A stretch of 64,000 nt of DNA from Clostridia bacterium (lineage in GTDB: Bacteria > Bacillota > Clostridia > Lachnospirales > Anaerotignaceae): positions 1 to 64,000 of the forward strand of contig CAJTDC010000013.1 of the NCBI GenBank assembly GCA_910575055.1, written 5' to 3'. Below the pieces are notes generated by a model. The model was not told where the DNA came from, ran no database searches, and saw nothing but the letters and a program-made list of their open reading frames with translations. The translations under genes and the position numbers were made by a program. Below, in pieces: positions 8,142 through 16,618 of the stretch (position 1 is the stretch's first letter; each line of letters starts with the position of its first letter).

Positions 8142-10442
8142 TTAACATTTTGAACTTCTTTTTCTTCTATTTCTTGCTTCTTTCAGTTTCATAACTTTTG
8201 ATTTTGACTCAAATTCTAAATATTCAGCTGGAATTTGCCCTTCAATTAAAACTTCATCATTCTTTTCCATATTGTGAATTGCATTTACTAAATTCTTCTT
8301 TTTAGGATTAGTTTTCAAATTACTTGCCTCTTGTCTCATAGCTTCTACTGAATAAATATCATATACAACAATATCGCCATTATCTGTTAGTTTTTTTATA
8401 TTCTCTGCTGATATTCGTACTATTATCCCATTATCTGTAAAATCTAGTACTGGATTTCTTGTATTCAAATCAGTAGTAAAAGAATTAAAACGACTTGTTG
8501 ACAATTTCTTATTTTTTCCGTTAACATGAGTATATACATCTTGTATATCTGCTCTTTTTGCTTCTGGAGAATCTTTAATATATCCAATATTTTCATTTTT
8601 TCTTAGATTGTCATCAGCCCTATACAAGTATTGAAATAAAGGTTGACCATTTTCATCAAATATAGGTTGTTTTAATTGATTAATTGTTTTTGGGTCTTTA
8701 GAATTCTTTGAAGTCTTAGGTATCTTTTCATTTTTTGCATAACCACTAGGGTCAATCCACAGTAGTGGATTATTCACAACATACACATATAAATTCAGTC
8801 CATCGCCCCTATACACATCTTCCTGTGTAAACCGTGCTATCACTGGGTTATAGAACCTTGCCCTCAAGTAATACTGTTGTGTTTCTTGGTCTTGCTGTTC
8901 TCCTGCATATTTGAAAACATTCTCTATATTTTCTTGCTGTTCTCTAACATTTCCAAATACATCATACTGGTAGCTGTTTTCTATTTCCTCATCAGTGTTA
9001 GTTAAATGAGTAATATCTCCATGTTCATTTTGGTGGTAGTAATATTGCTTGTTGTTTATTTCCTTTTTGACAAGCCCATACCCTCTGATTTCTCTGCTTT
9101 TCAGTTCACCATTTTTGTTAGTCTCTGCTGTAATGCTCCAACCATCAAAAATATAGTTGTGCGTTTCTCCATTGACTTCCTTTTTATATCGGAAACCCAA
9201 AGGGTCATATTTATTTTTGATAGTATCGCCGTTTTCCGTTGTGACTTGTCTTGTTCTGTTGTATATGTCGTATTGGTATGTTGTTGTGCCTTTACTGCTT
9301 GTCTGTTCCAGCGTGTTGCCTTGATTATCATATTTATAGAAAATTGTATCATTTTCTTTATCTATCTGCAACAACTGGTTTTTGTTGTTGTAGTAATAGT
9401 TTTCTTCTTTGCCTTGCAGTGTCCTTTTGATTCTATCTCCCACAGCATCATAATCAAACTGTTCTGTCACTTTTTCATCATACACAACTGTTTTGATTTG
9501 ATTCAGATTATCATAAGCATATGTTGTTTTGATACCTTTTTCCGTTTTTTGTATTTGATTGCCGTTTTCATCATAAGCATAGGTATTTTGTGTAATCAGT
9601 GTACCATCTTTTTTTGCTGTCATCAGGCTAACAACAGACTGGTCTTTATCATAGCTGTATTCCGTTGTAATGCCATTTCCATAACATATTTTTTGAAGTG
9701 TGCTATCGTCATTGTAGTAATATTGTACTGCTTTTTCGCCGTCATCTATTACTGTCTGTATTCTGCCTACATCATCAAATGTATATGCTGTCTGTTTTCC
9801 AGAAATATCCTTTTGACAAACCATATTACCATTTTTATCATAGGCATACTGCAACACTTTTTTACCGTTTTGCCATTTTTCAATCTGTCTGCCCTGTTTG
9901 TCATACTGATAAGTATACAAAATACCTTTTGATATTGCTTTTTTGAGCGTGCCATCTGCATTATATTCATAGCTTTCTGAAAAATCTGGCTGTATAAAAC
10001 GATTTCTACCCTTTGATTGTCTGCTGGCATTTGACACATTGATTAAATTGTCATCTGTATCATAAGTATATTTTAATTCGTTGCCATTTCTATCTTTTTT
10101 ATAGTATAGATTTCCAGAAATGTCATATAACATTATTTCTTCCATGCCCTGCTGGTCAATGATTTTTGACAGTTTATTCAAACTGTTGTATTGATATTGT
10201 ATTGTGTTTCCATTGCCGTCTGTTGTCGCTGTGACATTTCCCGCATAGTCATAATCAAATTTTTCTCTGCTTCCATCTGCTTTTATGGTTTCTGCTACTC
10301 TGCCCCATGCGTCTGTAATGTAGCTTGTTTGGTTTTTGTTACCATCTATTGTTGTAAAGGGGCAAAAAGAATGGCAAAAAAGGGCAGAAAGAATGGCAAT
10401 TTTATAAAACAAAAAACGAGCAAAAAATAAAATATTTTTCAC
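8142..10442 (-). CDS. N-terminally truncated Rhs/YD-repeat protein with an ADP-ribosyltransferase-like toxin end
   Basis: From about residue 33 to 560 the protein is a chain of YD repeats (patterns such as YDKDQS, YDNQGN, YDIYNRT). It closes with the Rhs core end RFTQEDVYRGDGLNLYVYV and NNPLLWIDPSGY. The variable tip (about 565-766) contains LYRADDN, later LSTSRFNSF, and near the end DEVLIEGQIPAEYL. Arg, Ser-Thr-Ser and Glu motifs in this order suggest an ADP-ribosyltransferase toxin; this is a motif-level inference. The first 30 residues (MKNILFFARFLFYK and a hydrophobic run) are not Rhs-like and are encoded across a terminator hairpin, so they mark a deletion junction. Full Rhs proteins are usually over 1,000 residues, so the N-terminal secretion and shell parts are missing. 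By chance or not, the new N-terminus looks like a signal peptide. Confidence 0.8.
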   Translation of the reverse strand: MKNILFFARFLFYKIAILSALFCHSFCPFTTIDGNKNQTSYITDAWGRVAETIKADGSREKFDYDYAGNVTATTDGNGNTIQYQYNSLNKLSKIIDQQGMEEIMLYDISGNLYYKKDRNGNELKYTYDTDDNLINVSNASRQSKGRNRFIQPDFSESYEYNADGTLKKAISKGILYTYQYDKQGRQIEKWQNGKKVLQYAYDKNGNMVCQKDISGKQTAYTFDDVGRIQTVIDDGEKAVQYYYNDDSTLQKICYGNGITTEYSYDKDQSVVSLMTAKKDGTLITQNTYAYDENGNQIQKTEKGIKTTYAYDNLNQIKTVVYDEKVTEQFDYDAVGDRIKRTLQGKEENYYYNNKNQLLQIDKENDTIFYKYDNQGNTLEQTSSKGTTTYQYDIYNRTRQVTTENGDTIKNKYDPLGFRYKKEVNGETHNYIFDGWSITAETNKNGELKSREIRGYGLVKKEINNKQYYYHQNEHGDITHLTNTDEEIENSYQYDVFGNVREQQENIENVFKYAGEQQDQETQQYYLRARFYNPVIARFTQEDVYRGDGLNLYVYVVNNPLLWIDPSGYAKNEKIPKTSKNSKDPKTINQLKQPIFDENGQPLFQYLYRADDNLRKNENIGYIKDSPEAKRADIQDVYTHVNGKNKKLSTSRFNSFTTDLNTRNPVLDFTDNGIIVRISAENIKKLTDNGDIVVYDIYSVEAMRQEASNLKTNPKKKNLVNAIHNMEKNDEVLIEGQIPAEYLEFESKSKVMKLKEARNRRKRSSKC

Positions 10443-10446
10443 TCGT
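10417..10446 (-). terminator. Terminator hairpin at the start of the Rhs frame
   Basis: The arms AACGAG and CTCGTT enclose an AT-rich loop, with T runs after the stem on the minus strand. It probably ends the amidase transcript. It overlaps the first codons of the Rhs reading frame, which argues that the frame's beginning is not original. Confidence 0.55.
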
Positions 10447-10479
10447 TTTCTTTTAGATTTTTTTAATTTTAAAAAAACA

Positions 10480-10518
10480 GTTAAACAATAGTTAAAGACC
10501 AGTTAAACGGCAGTTAAA
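10480..10518. repeat. Four GTTAAA direct repeats at an exact 11-bp spacing
   Basis: GTTAAA begins at 10480, 10491, 10502 and 10513, each 11 bp apart (about one helical turn). The five intervening bases vary. The array lies in the gap between the amidase gene and the truncated Rhs gene. Helically phased short repeats usually bind a protein multimer, either a regulator or the arm-binding domain of a recombinase. Confidence 0.7.
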
Positions 10519-10618
10519 AATTATTTCTTATATTTTTCAAATAAAAGTTTGTTATAATCAATTCTTTATATACTCCTTTTTTCCTAGCATTAAGAAATTA
10601 GTAAAACATTACTGCTTT

Positions 10619-11461
10619 TTATATCTTGTCATATATTCCCATTCTATCATTTGCAACAAATATCCTCAACATAGCATTTGTTAACATCAATTTGCCTTTT
10701 TCATTTCCTTTTAATGCACCTCTATCTACAAATTTTTGTATAGTAGGTCTTGCCCAATCTGGTACCTCTTCTATAGTATTATATTCCTCAAAACAGCCAA
10801 CACTATCAAAAACAACAAATATCCTCAACATAGCATCTGTTAACAATAATTCCCCTTTTTCATTTCCTTTTAATGCACCTTTGTCAATCAACTTTTGTAC
10901 CGTTGGCTTTGCCCAATCTGGCATATTTTCATCAATATAGTTGTATATCATTTTTACATTTTCCTCCTTTTGTTCACTCAACCTCTTTTTAAAGTCTAAC
11001 CATTGCACTTGATTTCTAACAAAAGGTTCTGGGCACATTTTACCTGTTACGTCATAGTGTCTAATTATATTTTCTATAGGTACACTGTATTTTGCCATAA
11101 GCACCTTTATTAGTTCAACCGCTGTATATTGTGTTTCTTGATTTATGTAATATTGTCCATTTTGGTCTTTTTCACTACATATCTCCACACCAATACTGTT
11201 ATCATTTCTGCATATAGTGTGTTTGTAGCTTTTGGCTCCACAATGCCAAGCGGTATCCGTATCTTTTATACTTTGTACTACATTACTTTCATCTACAAAA
11301 TAATGAGCAGAAGCATTTCTATTTGGTTGAGCAAAATAATTACCATTGCCTTCTGCCTTGTCACCGTTATTTGCCGTATAATGTACTACAATAAACTGTA
11401 TAGACGATTTTCTACCTTTTGTGTAGTTGCTTGTGTGTGCTAACATCTGTTTGACTTTCAT
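10619..11461 (-). CDS. N-acetylmuramoyl-L-alanine amidase (phage-type endolysin)
   Basis: About 280 residues, taken from MKVKQMLAH. Residues 20-165 are an Amidase_2 (PGRP-like) domain that cleaves the amide bond between N-acetylmuramic acid and L-alanine. Zinc ligands are visible as the His of FIVVHYTAN and the His and Cys of IIRHYDVTGKMCP. The C-terminal part has two near-identical 60-residue repeats (PDWAKPTVQKLIDKGALKGN and PDWARPTIQKFVDRGALKGN, each followed by MLRIFV), which resemble SLH-like wall-binding repeats. The holin remnant ends one base upstream, forming a phage lysis cassette. Here it sits beside Rhs toxin genes. Confidence 0.9.
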   Translation of the reverse strand: MKVKQMLAHTSNYTKGRKSSIQFIVVHYTANNGDKAEGNGNYFAQPNRNASAHYFVDESNVVQSIKDTDTAWHCGAKSYKHTICRNDNSIGVEICSEKDQNGQYYINQETQYTAVELIKVLMAKYSVPIENIIRHYDVTGKMCPEPFVRNQVQWLDFKKRLSEQKEENVKMIYNYIDENMPDWAKPTVQKLIDKGALKGNEKGELLLTDAMLRIFVVFDSVGCFEEYNTIEEVPDWARPTIQKFVDRGALKGNEKGKLMLTNAMLRIFVANDRMGIYDKI

Positions 11462-11471
11462 ATGTATCACC

Positions 11472-11738
11472 TCAATCTTTTTTTGGTTTCTGGTAAGTCA
11501 ACGCCTGTTTACTATCTGTAATGCCTTGTGTAATAGGGTCATTGATATAGCCCACAACTGCCACAACAACACAACCCAGTGCAAAAGGATTGCTCAAAAG
11601 ATTTTTCACTTGCTCCGCTAGTATTGCCCAACTGGTAAACATTTCTGGTTTTGCACCAACCGCCGCCAACACTATCGCCACCAATCCAAATCAAAAATAC
11701 GGATTTTTTACCCTTACTTTCCAGTTAATTTTTTTCAT
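11472..11738 (-). pseudogene. phi-LC3-type holin interrupted by TGA
   Basis: From the ATG at 11738 the frame reads MKKINWKVRVKNPYF, then a TGA at 11693-11691, then FGLVAIVLAAVGAKPEMF and onwards to NLLSNPFALGCVVVAVVGYI and a charged C-terminus. This is the phage phi LC3/toxin-secretion holin family (about 90 residues, one or two membrane helices). The family usually has Trp at the interrupted position, so a single TGG-to-TGA change explains the stop. A TTG at 11684 could restart translation just before the first membrane helix, so some function cannot be ruled out. Confidence 0.75.
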
Positions 11739-11739
11739 A

Positions 11740-11907
11740 CTATACCTTTAAACTAATTCTATTTTCGTGTTCTGCTAACTGTTCATCTTGTTTATCATTA
11801 TGAGCCCAGATTTTGACATGACTATCATGATTATGATTTTCAAATTTCTCCATTTTTGACTCTAAATGCTCACAAGTATCATTTAATTTTGTAATAGCAA
11901 ACAGAAA
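11740..11907 (-). pseudogene. Remnant of a phage XhlA-like protein
   Basis: Minus-strand codons read TKLNDTCEHLESKMEKFENH and then AHNDKQDEQLAEHENRISLK before a TAG two bases upstream of the holin start. This charged heptad pattern resembles hemolysin XhlA/BhlA-type proteins that precede holin and amidase in phage lysis modules. No start codon or membrane segment is found; the frame runs into unrelated sequence near 11,910, where a plus-strand gene begins. It is a truncated remnant at an element junction. Confidence 0.5.
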
Positions 11908-11955
11908 TGGCAGAAAAATTAAATTTGGAAGGAGGAGAACGTTTTAAATAGAAAT

Positions 11956-12267
11956 TTGGATAAACAAGGTAGATGGCGAAATAAAACGGTTTCATTTAGA
12001 ATGTCAAAAGAAGAAGTAATATTGTTAGATAACCTAGTTTCGCTATCTGGATTAACAAAACAAGATTATATTATTAAGAGACTACTTTGTAAAGATATTG
12101 TAGTAGTAGGCAATACAAGAATATATAAGGCTCTGAAAAATCAAATGGAGCAGCTTTGCATAGAACTGAAAAAATTAACAAATGGAAATGAAATTGATGA
12201 TGTGACAACATCAACAATTCAATTTATCAATCAAATTTTACAAGGAATGAAGGAGGAAAACCAATGA
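11956..12267 (+). CDS. Ribbon-helix-helix mobilisation protein (MobC-like)
   Basis: About 103 residues. The N-terminal KTVSFRMSKEEVILLDNLVS, followed by GLTKQDYIIKRLL, is a ribbon-helix-helix DNA-binding fold as found in MobC-type relaxosome proteins and the small proteins paired with RepA-like ATPases in Firmicute elements. The start is unclear: AGGAGG at about 11932 is too far from the TTG at 11956 and there is no ATG between, so the original start may have been lost. Its stop overlaps the ATG of the next gene by four bases (ATGA), which shows translational coupling to the broken ATPase. Confidence 0.6.
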   Translation: MDKQGRWRNKTVSFRMSKEEVILLDNLVSLSGLTKQDYIIKRLLCKDIVVVGNTRIYKALKNQMEQLCIELKKLTNGNEIDDVTTSTIQFINQILQGMKEENQ

Positions 12268-13367
12268 GTAAAAAAGAAAAGATTGTTCCTATTACATCTG
12301 GTAGCACAGACAAGGAACAATCAAATATTACTAACAAAAGTATAGCAGAAAAATAACAAAAAAGCAATTTACAAGCCACAGAAAATTTAAAAAATTTTGA
12401 ACAGGGGGTGTTGGAAACGATTACAATGGAAGAATTGTATGATACGATTTATCCGCCAAAAGCAGCAGTTGTTGACAAACTGATTTATAATGGCACATAC
12501 CTTTTTGTGGATGCTCCTAAAATTGGCAAATCGTTTTTGATGGCACAACTAGGTTATCATGTGAGTATGGTGGAATTATCAGGTTAATCAAGGAAGTGTT
12601 TTGTACTTAGCATTGGAAGATGATTATGCTAGAATACAAAAAAGATTATCAAGAATGTTCGGTATGGAAAGTACACAAAATTTTCATTTTGCTACAAAAT
12701 CAAAGGCATTAAATGAGGGTTTAGAGGAGCAACTTACCAATTTTATGAAAGAGCATCCTGACACAAAGCTATTATGATTGACACTTTGCAAAAGGTACGA
12801 GAAATCAATGGTGATAGATATAATTACTCAAACGATTATGATATTGTGATGAAGTTGAAACAATTTAGTGAAAAACATAACATTTGTATGCTCATTGTGC
12901 ATCACACCAGAAAGCTACAGTCAGAAGACTGCTTTGATATGATTTCTGGCACAAATGGTTTGCTAGGGGCTGCTGATGGGGCGTTTATACTTCAAAAAAC
13001 AAAGCGAATTGACAATAAAGGAATACTTGATATTGTTGAGCGTGACCAACAATATCAAAAAATTTATTTGGAGTTTGATAGAGAAAAATGCCTGTGGAAG
13101 TTTATTAAAATGGAAACAGAACTTTGCAAAGAACCACTTGACCCAGTAGTAAAAATGGTTGGTGAAATGGTAACAAAAAATAAATCCGACTGGACTGGAA
13201 CGGCTTCAGAATTAGCTGCCTTATTACCAAAAGAAATCTCTCCAAATGCTATAACAAGACGTTTAAATGTCAATGCAGAAAGATTGTTGGAAGAATTTAG
13301 CATTTACTATCAAGCAAGCCGAACTAGGACAGGTAGACAAATTAAATTGACGTTAACGAAAAAATGA
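12264..13367 (+). pseudogene. RepA-like AAA ATPase/helicase, broken three times
   Basis: From the ATG at 12264 the frame reads MSKKEKIVPITSG, then a TAA near 12354. It continues in the same frame to a Walker A-like DAPKIGKSFLM (about 12510-12545), loses frame near 12570-12585 and continues with GSVLYLALEDDYARIQKRLS. The frame then shifts back near 12772, giving MIDTLQKVREI and MLIVHHTRK, a RecA-like Walker B and motif 3 region. The C-terminal part is intact to 13367. This is the hexameric ATPase family used for replication or mobilisation by small integrative elements. One stop and two compensating frameshifts make function very unlikely. Confidence 0.8.
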
Positions 13368-13688
13368 AAAGTGTGACGATATTTTGTATAAATATCGTCA
13401 TGCAAAAAGAATATAAAACAGCTAAAAACGTTGAATTTATAAAGTTTTTAAAGCATATAGATAACAAAAAAATCATGAGTGTGACGATGTGACGGTATTT
13501 TAGATAGTATGGAATAGATAAAAAATATCGTCACAAATATCTTAAAAGAATAGGTTTAAATTTGATAAAAACCTTGATTTTATTGGATTTTAGAGTTATT
13601 TAATTAAAAAACAAAAGAACTGATAGTGTGACGGTATTCTAGGCAGTATACTTAAACAAATTTTACAAGAAATAACAACTAAAAAAAT
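13368..13688. repeat. Iteron-like GTGTGACG repeats
   Basis: Three copies of a GTGTGACG(A/G)...TATTTT motif start at about 13371, 13479 (doubled as GTGTGACGATGTGACGG) and 13626, the last two ending in AGTAT. Inverted halves (AATATCGTCA) near 13390 and 13523 let the first two copies form hairpins. The array follows the broken RepA-like gene, the usual place of an iteron origin or transfer origin. It may equally be a regulatory array. No gene is seen here. Confidence 0.55.
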
Positions 13689-14524
13689 AGGGTATACTAA
13701 ACAATAAAAAATATAAAAAGGTAGGTTGTTATGATGCAAAAATGGGAATGAAGTGATTATCAATAGGAACAAATCAAACAGTTTTTTCCTCCTAAAACTT
13801 CAAAATGTGGCAGAGCAAGACGTGATCCAAGAGAGTTACTCAATGCAATTATCTGGGTATTAAGAACAGGTTCTCCTTGGTGTACTCTCCTTGAAAAATA
13901 TGCTTCTTGGCACACAGTTTATAACAATTTCAGAAAATGGTCACAACAGGGTATTATGGAGAAAATTTTTAATTATTTTTGTGCAAATGCAGAACAATCT
14001 TCTCAAATACAAATAGATTCTACTTATGTCAAAGCACATCAGCATAGTGCTGGAGTTAAAAAAAAGGGGGATTGGGGCAGGGAATAGGAAAATCAAGAGG
14101 AGAATTTACCAGTAAAATTCATGTAGCAACAGATGAAAATGGGAAAGCAATGTGTGTTTTTATAACAGGTGGAAATGTATATGATAGCACACAAGCTGAA
14201 AAGTTACTGCACAATACGATTCACGAAGGAGTATATGTTATTGGAGATAAGACATTTGATTCTGAACAGATACTAAAGTATATTGAAAAAAACAGAGTTA
14301 TTTGTGTGATACCACCACGAAAAAACAGAAAAGAGCAAAGAGAATATCATAAAGATATTTATAAAAATCGAAATCAAATAGAACGCTTTTTCAACCGATT
14401 AAAACAGTTTAGAAGAATAGCAACAAGATATGACAAACTACTATTTTCATTTTTATCATTAGTACAACTTGCTGTAGTTTTAATTACAATACCAAAATTC
14501 CCCTTAATTGTTTAGGTTTACCCT
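13689..14524 (+). mobile_element. Insertion sequence, IS5 family, IS427-type
   Basis: The imperfect terminal inverted repeats are AGGGTATACTAAACAAT at 13689 and its near complement ATTGTTTAGGTTTACCCT ending at 14524. The length of about 835 bp and two overlapping frames joined at an A-rich slip site fit the IS427 group. The right end cuts through the integrase gene (14524-15314), whose C-terminal catalytic part is missing. I could not define a target duplication. Confidence 0.8.
13731..14515 (+). pseudogene. IS427-type DDE transposase with two early stops
   Basis: The frame from 13731 begins MMQKWE, then has a TGA and a TAG within the first 12 codons, and then reads well (FFPPKTSKCGRARRDPRELL to IDSTYVKAHQHS, the first Asp). 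At about 14060 the string A AAA AAG precedes a GGGG run, a classical -1 slippery heptamer, and the -1 frame continues with VIGDKTFDS (second Asp) and NQIERFFNRLKQ (Glu) to 14515. The frameshift is normal for this group, but the two N-terminal stops are not, so this copy is probably dead unless translation starts internally. Confidence 0.8.
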
Positions 14525-15314
14525 CTAAAACAATTTTGCATTTCATCTGCTAAAAACTGTGGCATTTTAATCACTCTATTACTCTTTTTCGTTTTCGGAA
14601 CAGTAATAACATCTTTTGCTCTCAGTCTTTGATAAGATTTGTTAATCGTTATTGTTCTGTTTTCAAAATCAAAGTCGGCAGGCGTTAAAGCAAGCAATTC
14701 TCCCTCTCGAATACCACACCAATACAACATTTCAAATGAGTAAAATGAAAGTGGTTTATCCATCATGACATCAGCAAACTTTAAATATTCCTCTTTTGTC
14801 CAGAATAACATTTCCTTGCTTTCCTCCATGCCCATCGTACCTGCTTTCCTTGTTGGATTGATTGTTAAATCGTAATAGCGGATAGCATGGTTAAATATAG
14901 AACTTAACTGTGCATGAATCGTTTTTAAATTAAGTAGGAGAAATTTCCTTTCCTGTTTTTCTTTTTTTGACTTCGCATTTCATTCTGCCAGTCAATAACA
15001 TCTTTTGCTGTAATTTCTGACAGTTTGCGTTGTCCCAAGTAGGGCAATATCTTACTTTGTATAATACTTTCTTTTGTTAGCCAAGTATTCTCCTTCAAAC
15101 GAGGACGAATATCCTTTTCATACAGTTTGCAAAAACTTTCTAACGTCATATTCGCATCAGCCTTCTTTTGTAGCTGAAACTGACGCTCCCAATTTTGAGC
15201 TTCTTGTTTGGTAGTAAAACCTCTTTGACACTTTTGCTTACGTTCGCCTTTCCAGTCATTGTAGCGAACCATAACATACCAAGTATTATTTTTTTCATTT
15301 TTATAAACTGACAT
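14524..15314 (-). pseudogene. Tyrosine-type integrase, frameshifted and truncated by the IS
   Basis: From MSVYKNEKNNTWYVMVRYN (15314) the protein has an arm-binding AP2-like domain and a SAM-like core-binding domain (residues 50-120, including KDVIDWQNEM). Near 14930 a single-base loss shifts the frame; the reading continues as TIHAQLSSIFNHAIRYY and a catalytic domain start with CGIREGELLAL, the first catalytic Arg. The HxxR and Tyr motifs are absent because the sequence stops at the IS end at 14524. This Tn916/phage-type integrase once moved the element at 11,900-16,350. Confidence 0.85.
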
Positions 15315-15503
15315 TTAATCCCTCCTTTTTTGTGTCCCATAAAAATGTTCATAAAAAAATTGACGGTCAATACGCCCAGCCATTACAAAACAGCCTTTCT
15401 TTTCCAGTTCCTTGTTTAGCTTGCGTATTAGCTTATAAGCATAAGACTCTGAAACATCTAATACTTTCATTACATCGGATACTTTTAAAAACATTTTTTC
15501 CAT
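15315..15503 (-). CDS. Excisionase-like helix-turn-helix protein
   Basis: About 62 residues from MEKMFLKVSDVMKVLDVSES, then YAYKLIRKLNKELEKKG and RIDRQFFYEHFYG. This is the short winged-helix form of excisionase and MerR-N-like proteins, with a DVSESYAYKLI recognition helix. It sits immediately upstream of the integrase on the same strand (its stop abuts the integrase start), the normal xis-int order. It appears intact although the integrase is not. Confidence 0.7.
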   Translation of the reverse strand: MEKMFLKVSDVMKVLDVSESYAYKLIRKLNKELEKKGCFVMAGRIDRQFFYEHFYGTQKRRD

Positions 15504-15691
15504 TATCAGCATTCCTTTCACTACTATTCACTATACTAATTTGTATAATGATATGATATGATACTATACTTTTTTGTATTTGTAAAGTAATTTTCAAAGA
15601 TTTCTATACTTTTTTGTATTATTTTTTTTATTGATTATTGCCACACTTTTATGTTATACTGAATTATCAACATTTGTTAGGAGATAGAATT

Positions 15692-16150
15692 ATGGCAATC
15701 GGAGAAAGAATACACCATTTTAGATTATTACATAGCTTTACACAAAAATATTTAGGTAAGCTACTAGGATTTAATGACATGCAGGCAGATGTCCGCATTG
15801 CTCAATATGAAAAAGGTGTTCGCAGTCCCAAAGAAAAATATTTGAACGCACTTGCAGAAGTTTTTGAGGTATCTCCTCAAGCACTTGCTGTTCCTGATAT
15901 TGACAGCTACATCGGACTTCTGCACACACTTTTTGCAATGGAAGACATTTATGGTCTATACGCTGATGAAATCAATGGAGAACTTTATATTCGCCTTGAT
16001 AAAAGCAAAGGGACAACCTACCTTTCCATGTTTGATATGATTTCTGCTTGGCAATCGCAAAGGGCAAAACTTGCTTCTGGTGAAATCACAAAAGAGCAAT
16101 ATGACCAATGGCGTTACAATTATCCTAATATGGAAAAAAATGAAAAATAA
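15692..16150 (+). CDS. XRE-family regulator of the element
   Basis: 152 residues from MAIGERIHHFRLLHSFTQK; the ribosome site TAGGAGATAG lies just upstream. The helix-turn-helix (residues 4-70) is of the Cro/C1 type, with ADVRIAQYEKGVRSPKEKYL and LAEVFEVSPQALAVPD. A C-terminal domain of about 80 residues follows (LFAMEDIYGLYADEINGE, FDMISAWQSQRAKL), typical of XRE proteins next to xis-int modules in Lachnospiraceae elements. It is divergent from the xis gene, so the 190-bp gap with TATACTTTTTTGTATT-like motifs probably holds its operators. Confidence 0.8.
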   Translation: MAIGERIHHFRLLHSFTQKYLGKLLGFNDMQADVRIAQYEKGVRSPKEKYLNALAEVFEVSPQALAVPDIDSYIGLLHTLFAMEDIYGLYADEINGELYIRLDKSKGTTYLSMFDMISAWQSQRAKLASGEITKEQYDQWRYNYPNMEKNEK

Positions 16151-16168
16151 CTTTTGACAACAAAAAAA

Positions 16169-16203
16169 GTCTTACCAAATTAATTACAATTATTTGGTAA
16201 GAC
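16169..16203 (+). terminator. Hairpin after the XRE gene
   Basis: The arms GTCTTACCAAAT and ATTTGGTAAGAC form a 12-bp stem about 20 bases after the stop. The T run after the plus-strand arm is weak, while the A run before it gives T on the other strand, so it may work in both directions. Confidence 0.6.
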
Positions 16204-16347
16204 CAATTATTCTTTCTTATAGACACTCACCAGCCACTCACTTGCTGATGAGTAAATGCCTTTTTACAAATGTTATCAAATTGTTATCAAACGTCCTTTA
16301 AAATTTTCTCAAATCCGCTGTTTATGCGGGGTTCAAAAAAATTTTAA

Positions 16348-16362
16348 TTATTCCCACTCTAC
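16348..16362 (-). other. Possible attachment-site core resembling the 3' end of guaA
   Basis: The minus strand reads GTAGAGTGGGAATAA, which encodes V-E-W-E-stop, the usual C-terminus of GMP synthase. Many Firmicute elements with tyrosine integrases insert at exactly this site. It lies about 200 bp beyond the last element gene (XRE). No guaA reading frame continues to the right, so this is at best a duplicated core at one element end. The match is only 15 bp and could be chance. Confidence 0.4.
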
Positions 16363-16618
16363 AACAAATATTGCTTCTCATATGGTAGCAAATAAAAGCG
16401 GATATGTGCCAATATGGGTTGATACATTTGGAACAATACTTGATGGAAGTTCTGTATATAGTGATATTGTTAATGTGCTATCATTATAAAATAGTTTTTA
16501 TACAGTTTTATTTTTCTATCTATATGTAGTAATTATTTTTATAAAAAAATGACATCTGAAAACGATATCAAATGTCATTTTTGATTTTATCATTGTAGAG
16601 ATAAAATTATTTTGATTG

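Noticed and set aside
9006..9932. Long plus-strand open frame of 308 codons
   Set aside because: It lies opposite the Rhs YD-repeat gene; the product is a hydrophobic, Cys- and Ile-rich string produced by repeat codons read in reverse. No ribosome site.
10480..10518. CRISPR array
   Set aside because: Repeat unit and spacing are 6 and 11 bp, far too short, and no cas genes exist in the window.
16256..16489. 77-codon plus-strand frame after the XRE gene
   Set aside because: No ribosome site and no recognisable sequence; it crosses the possible attachment core and looks like a chance frame at an element end.
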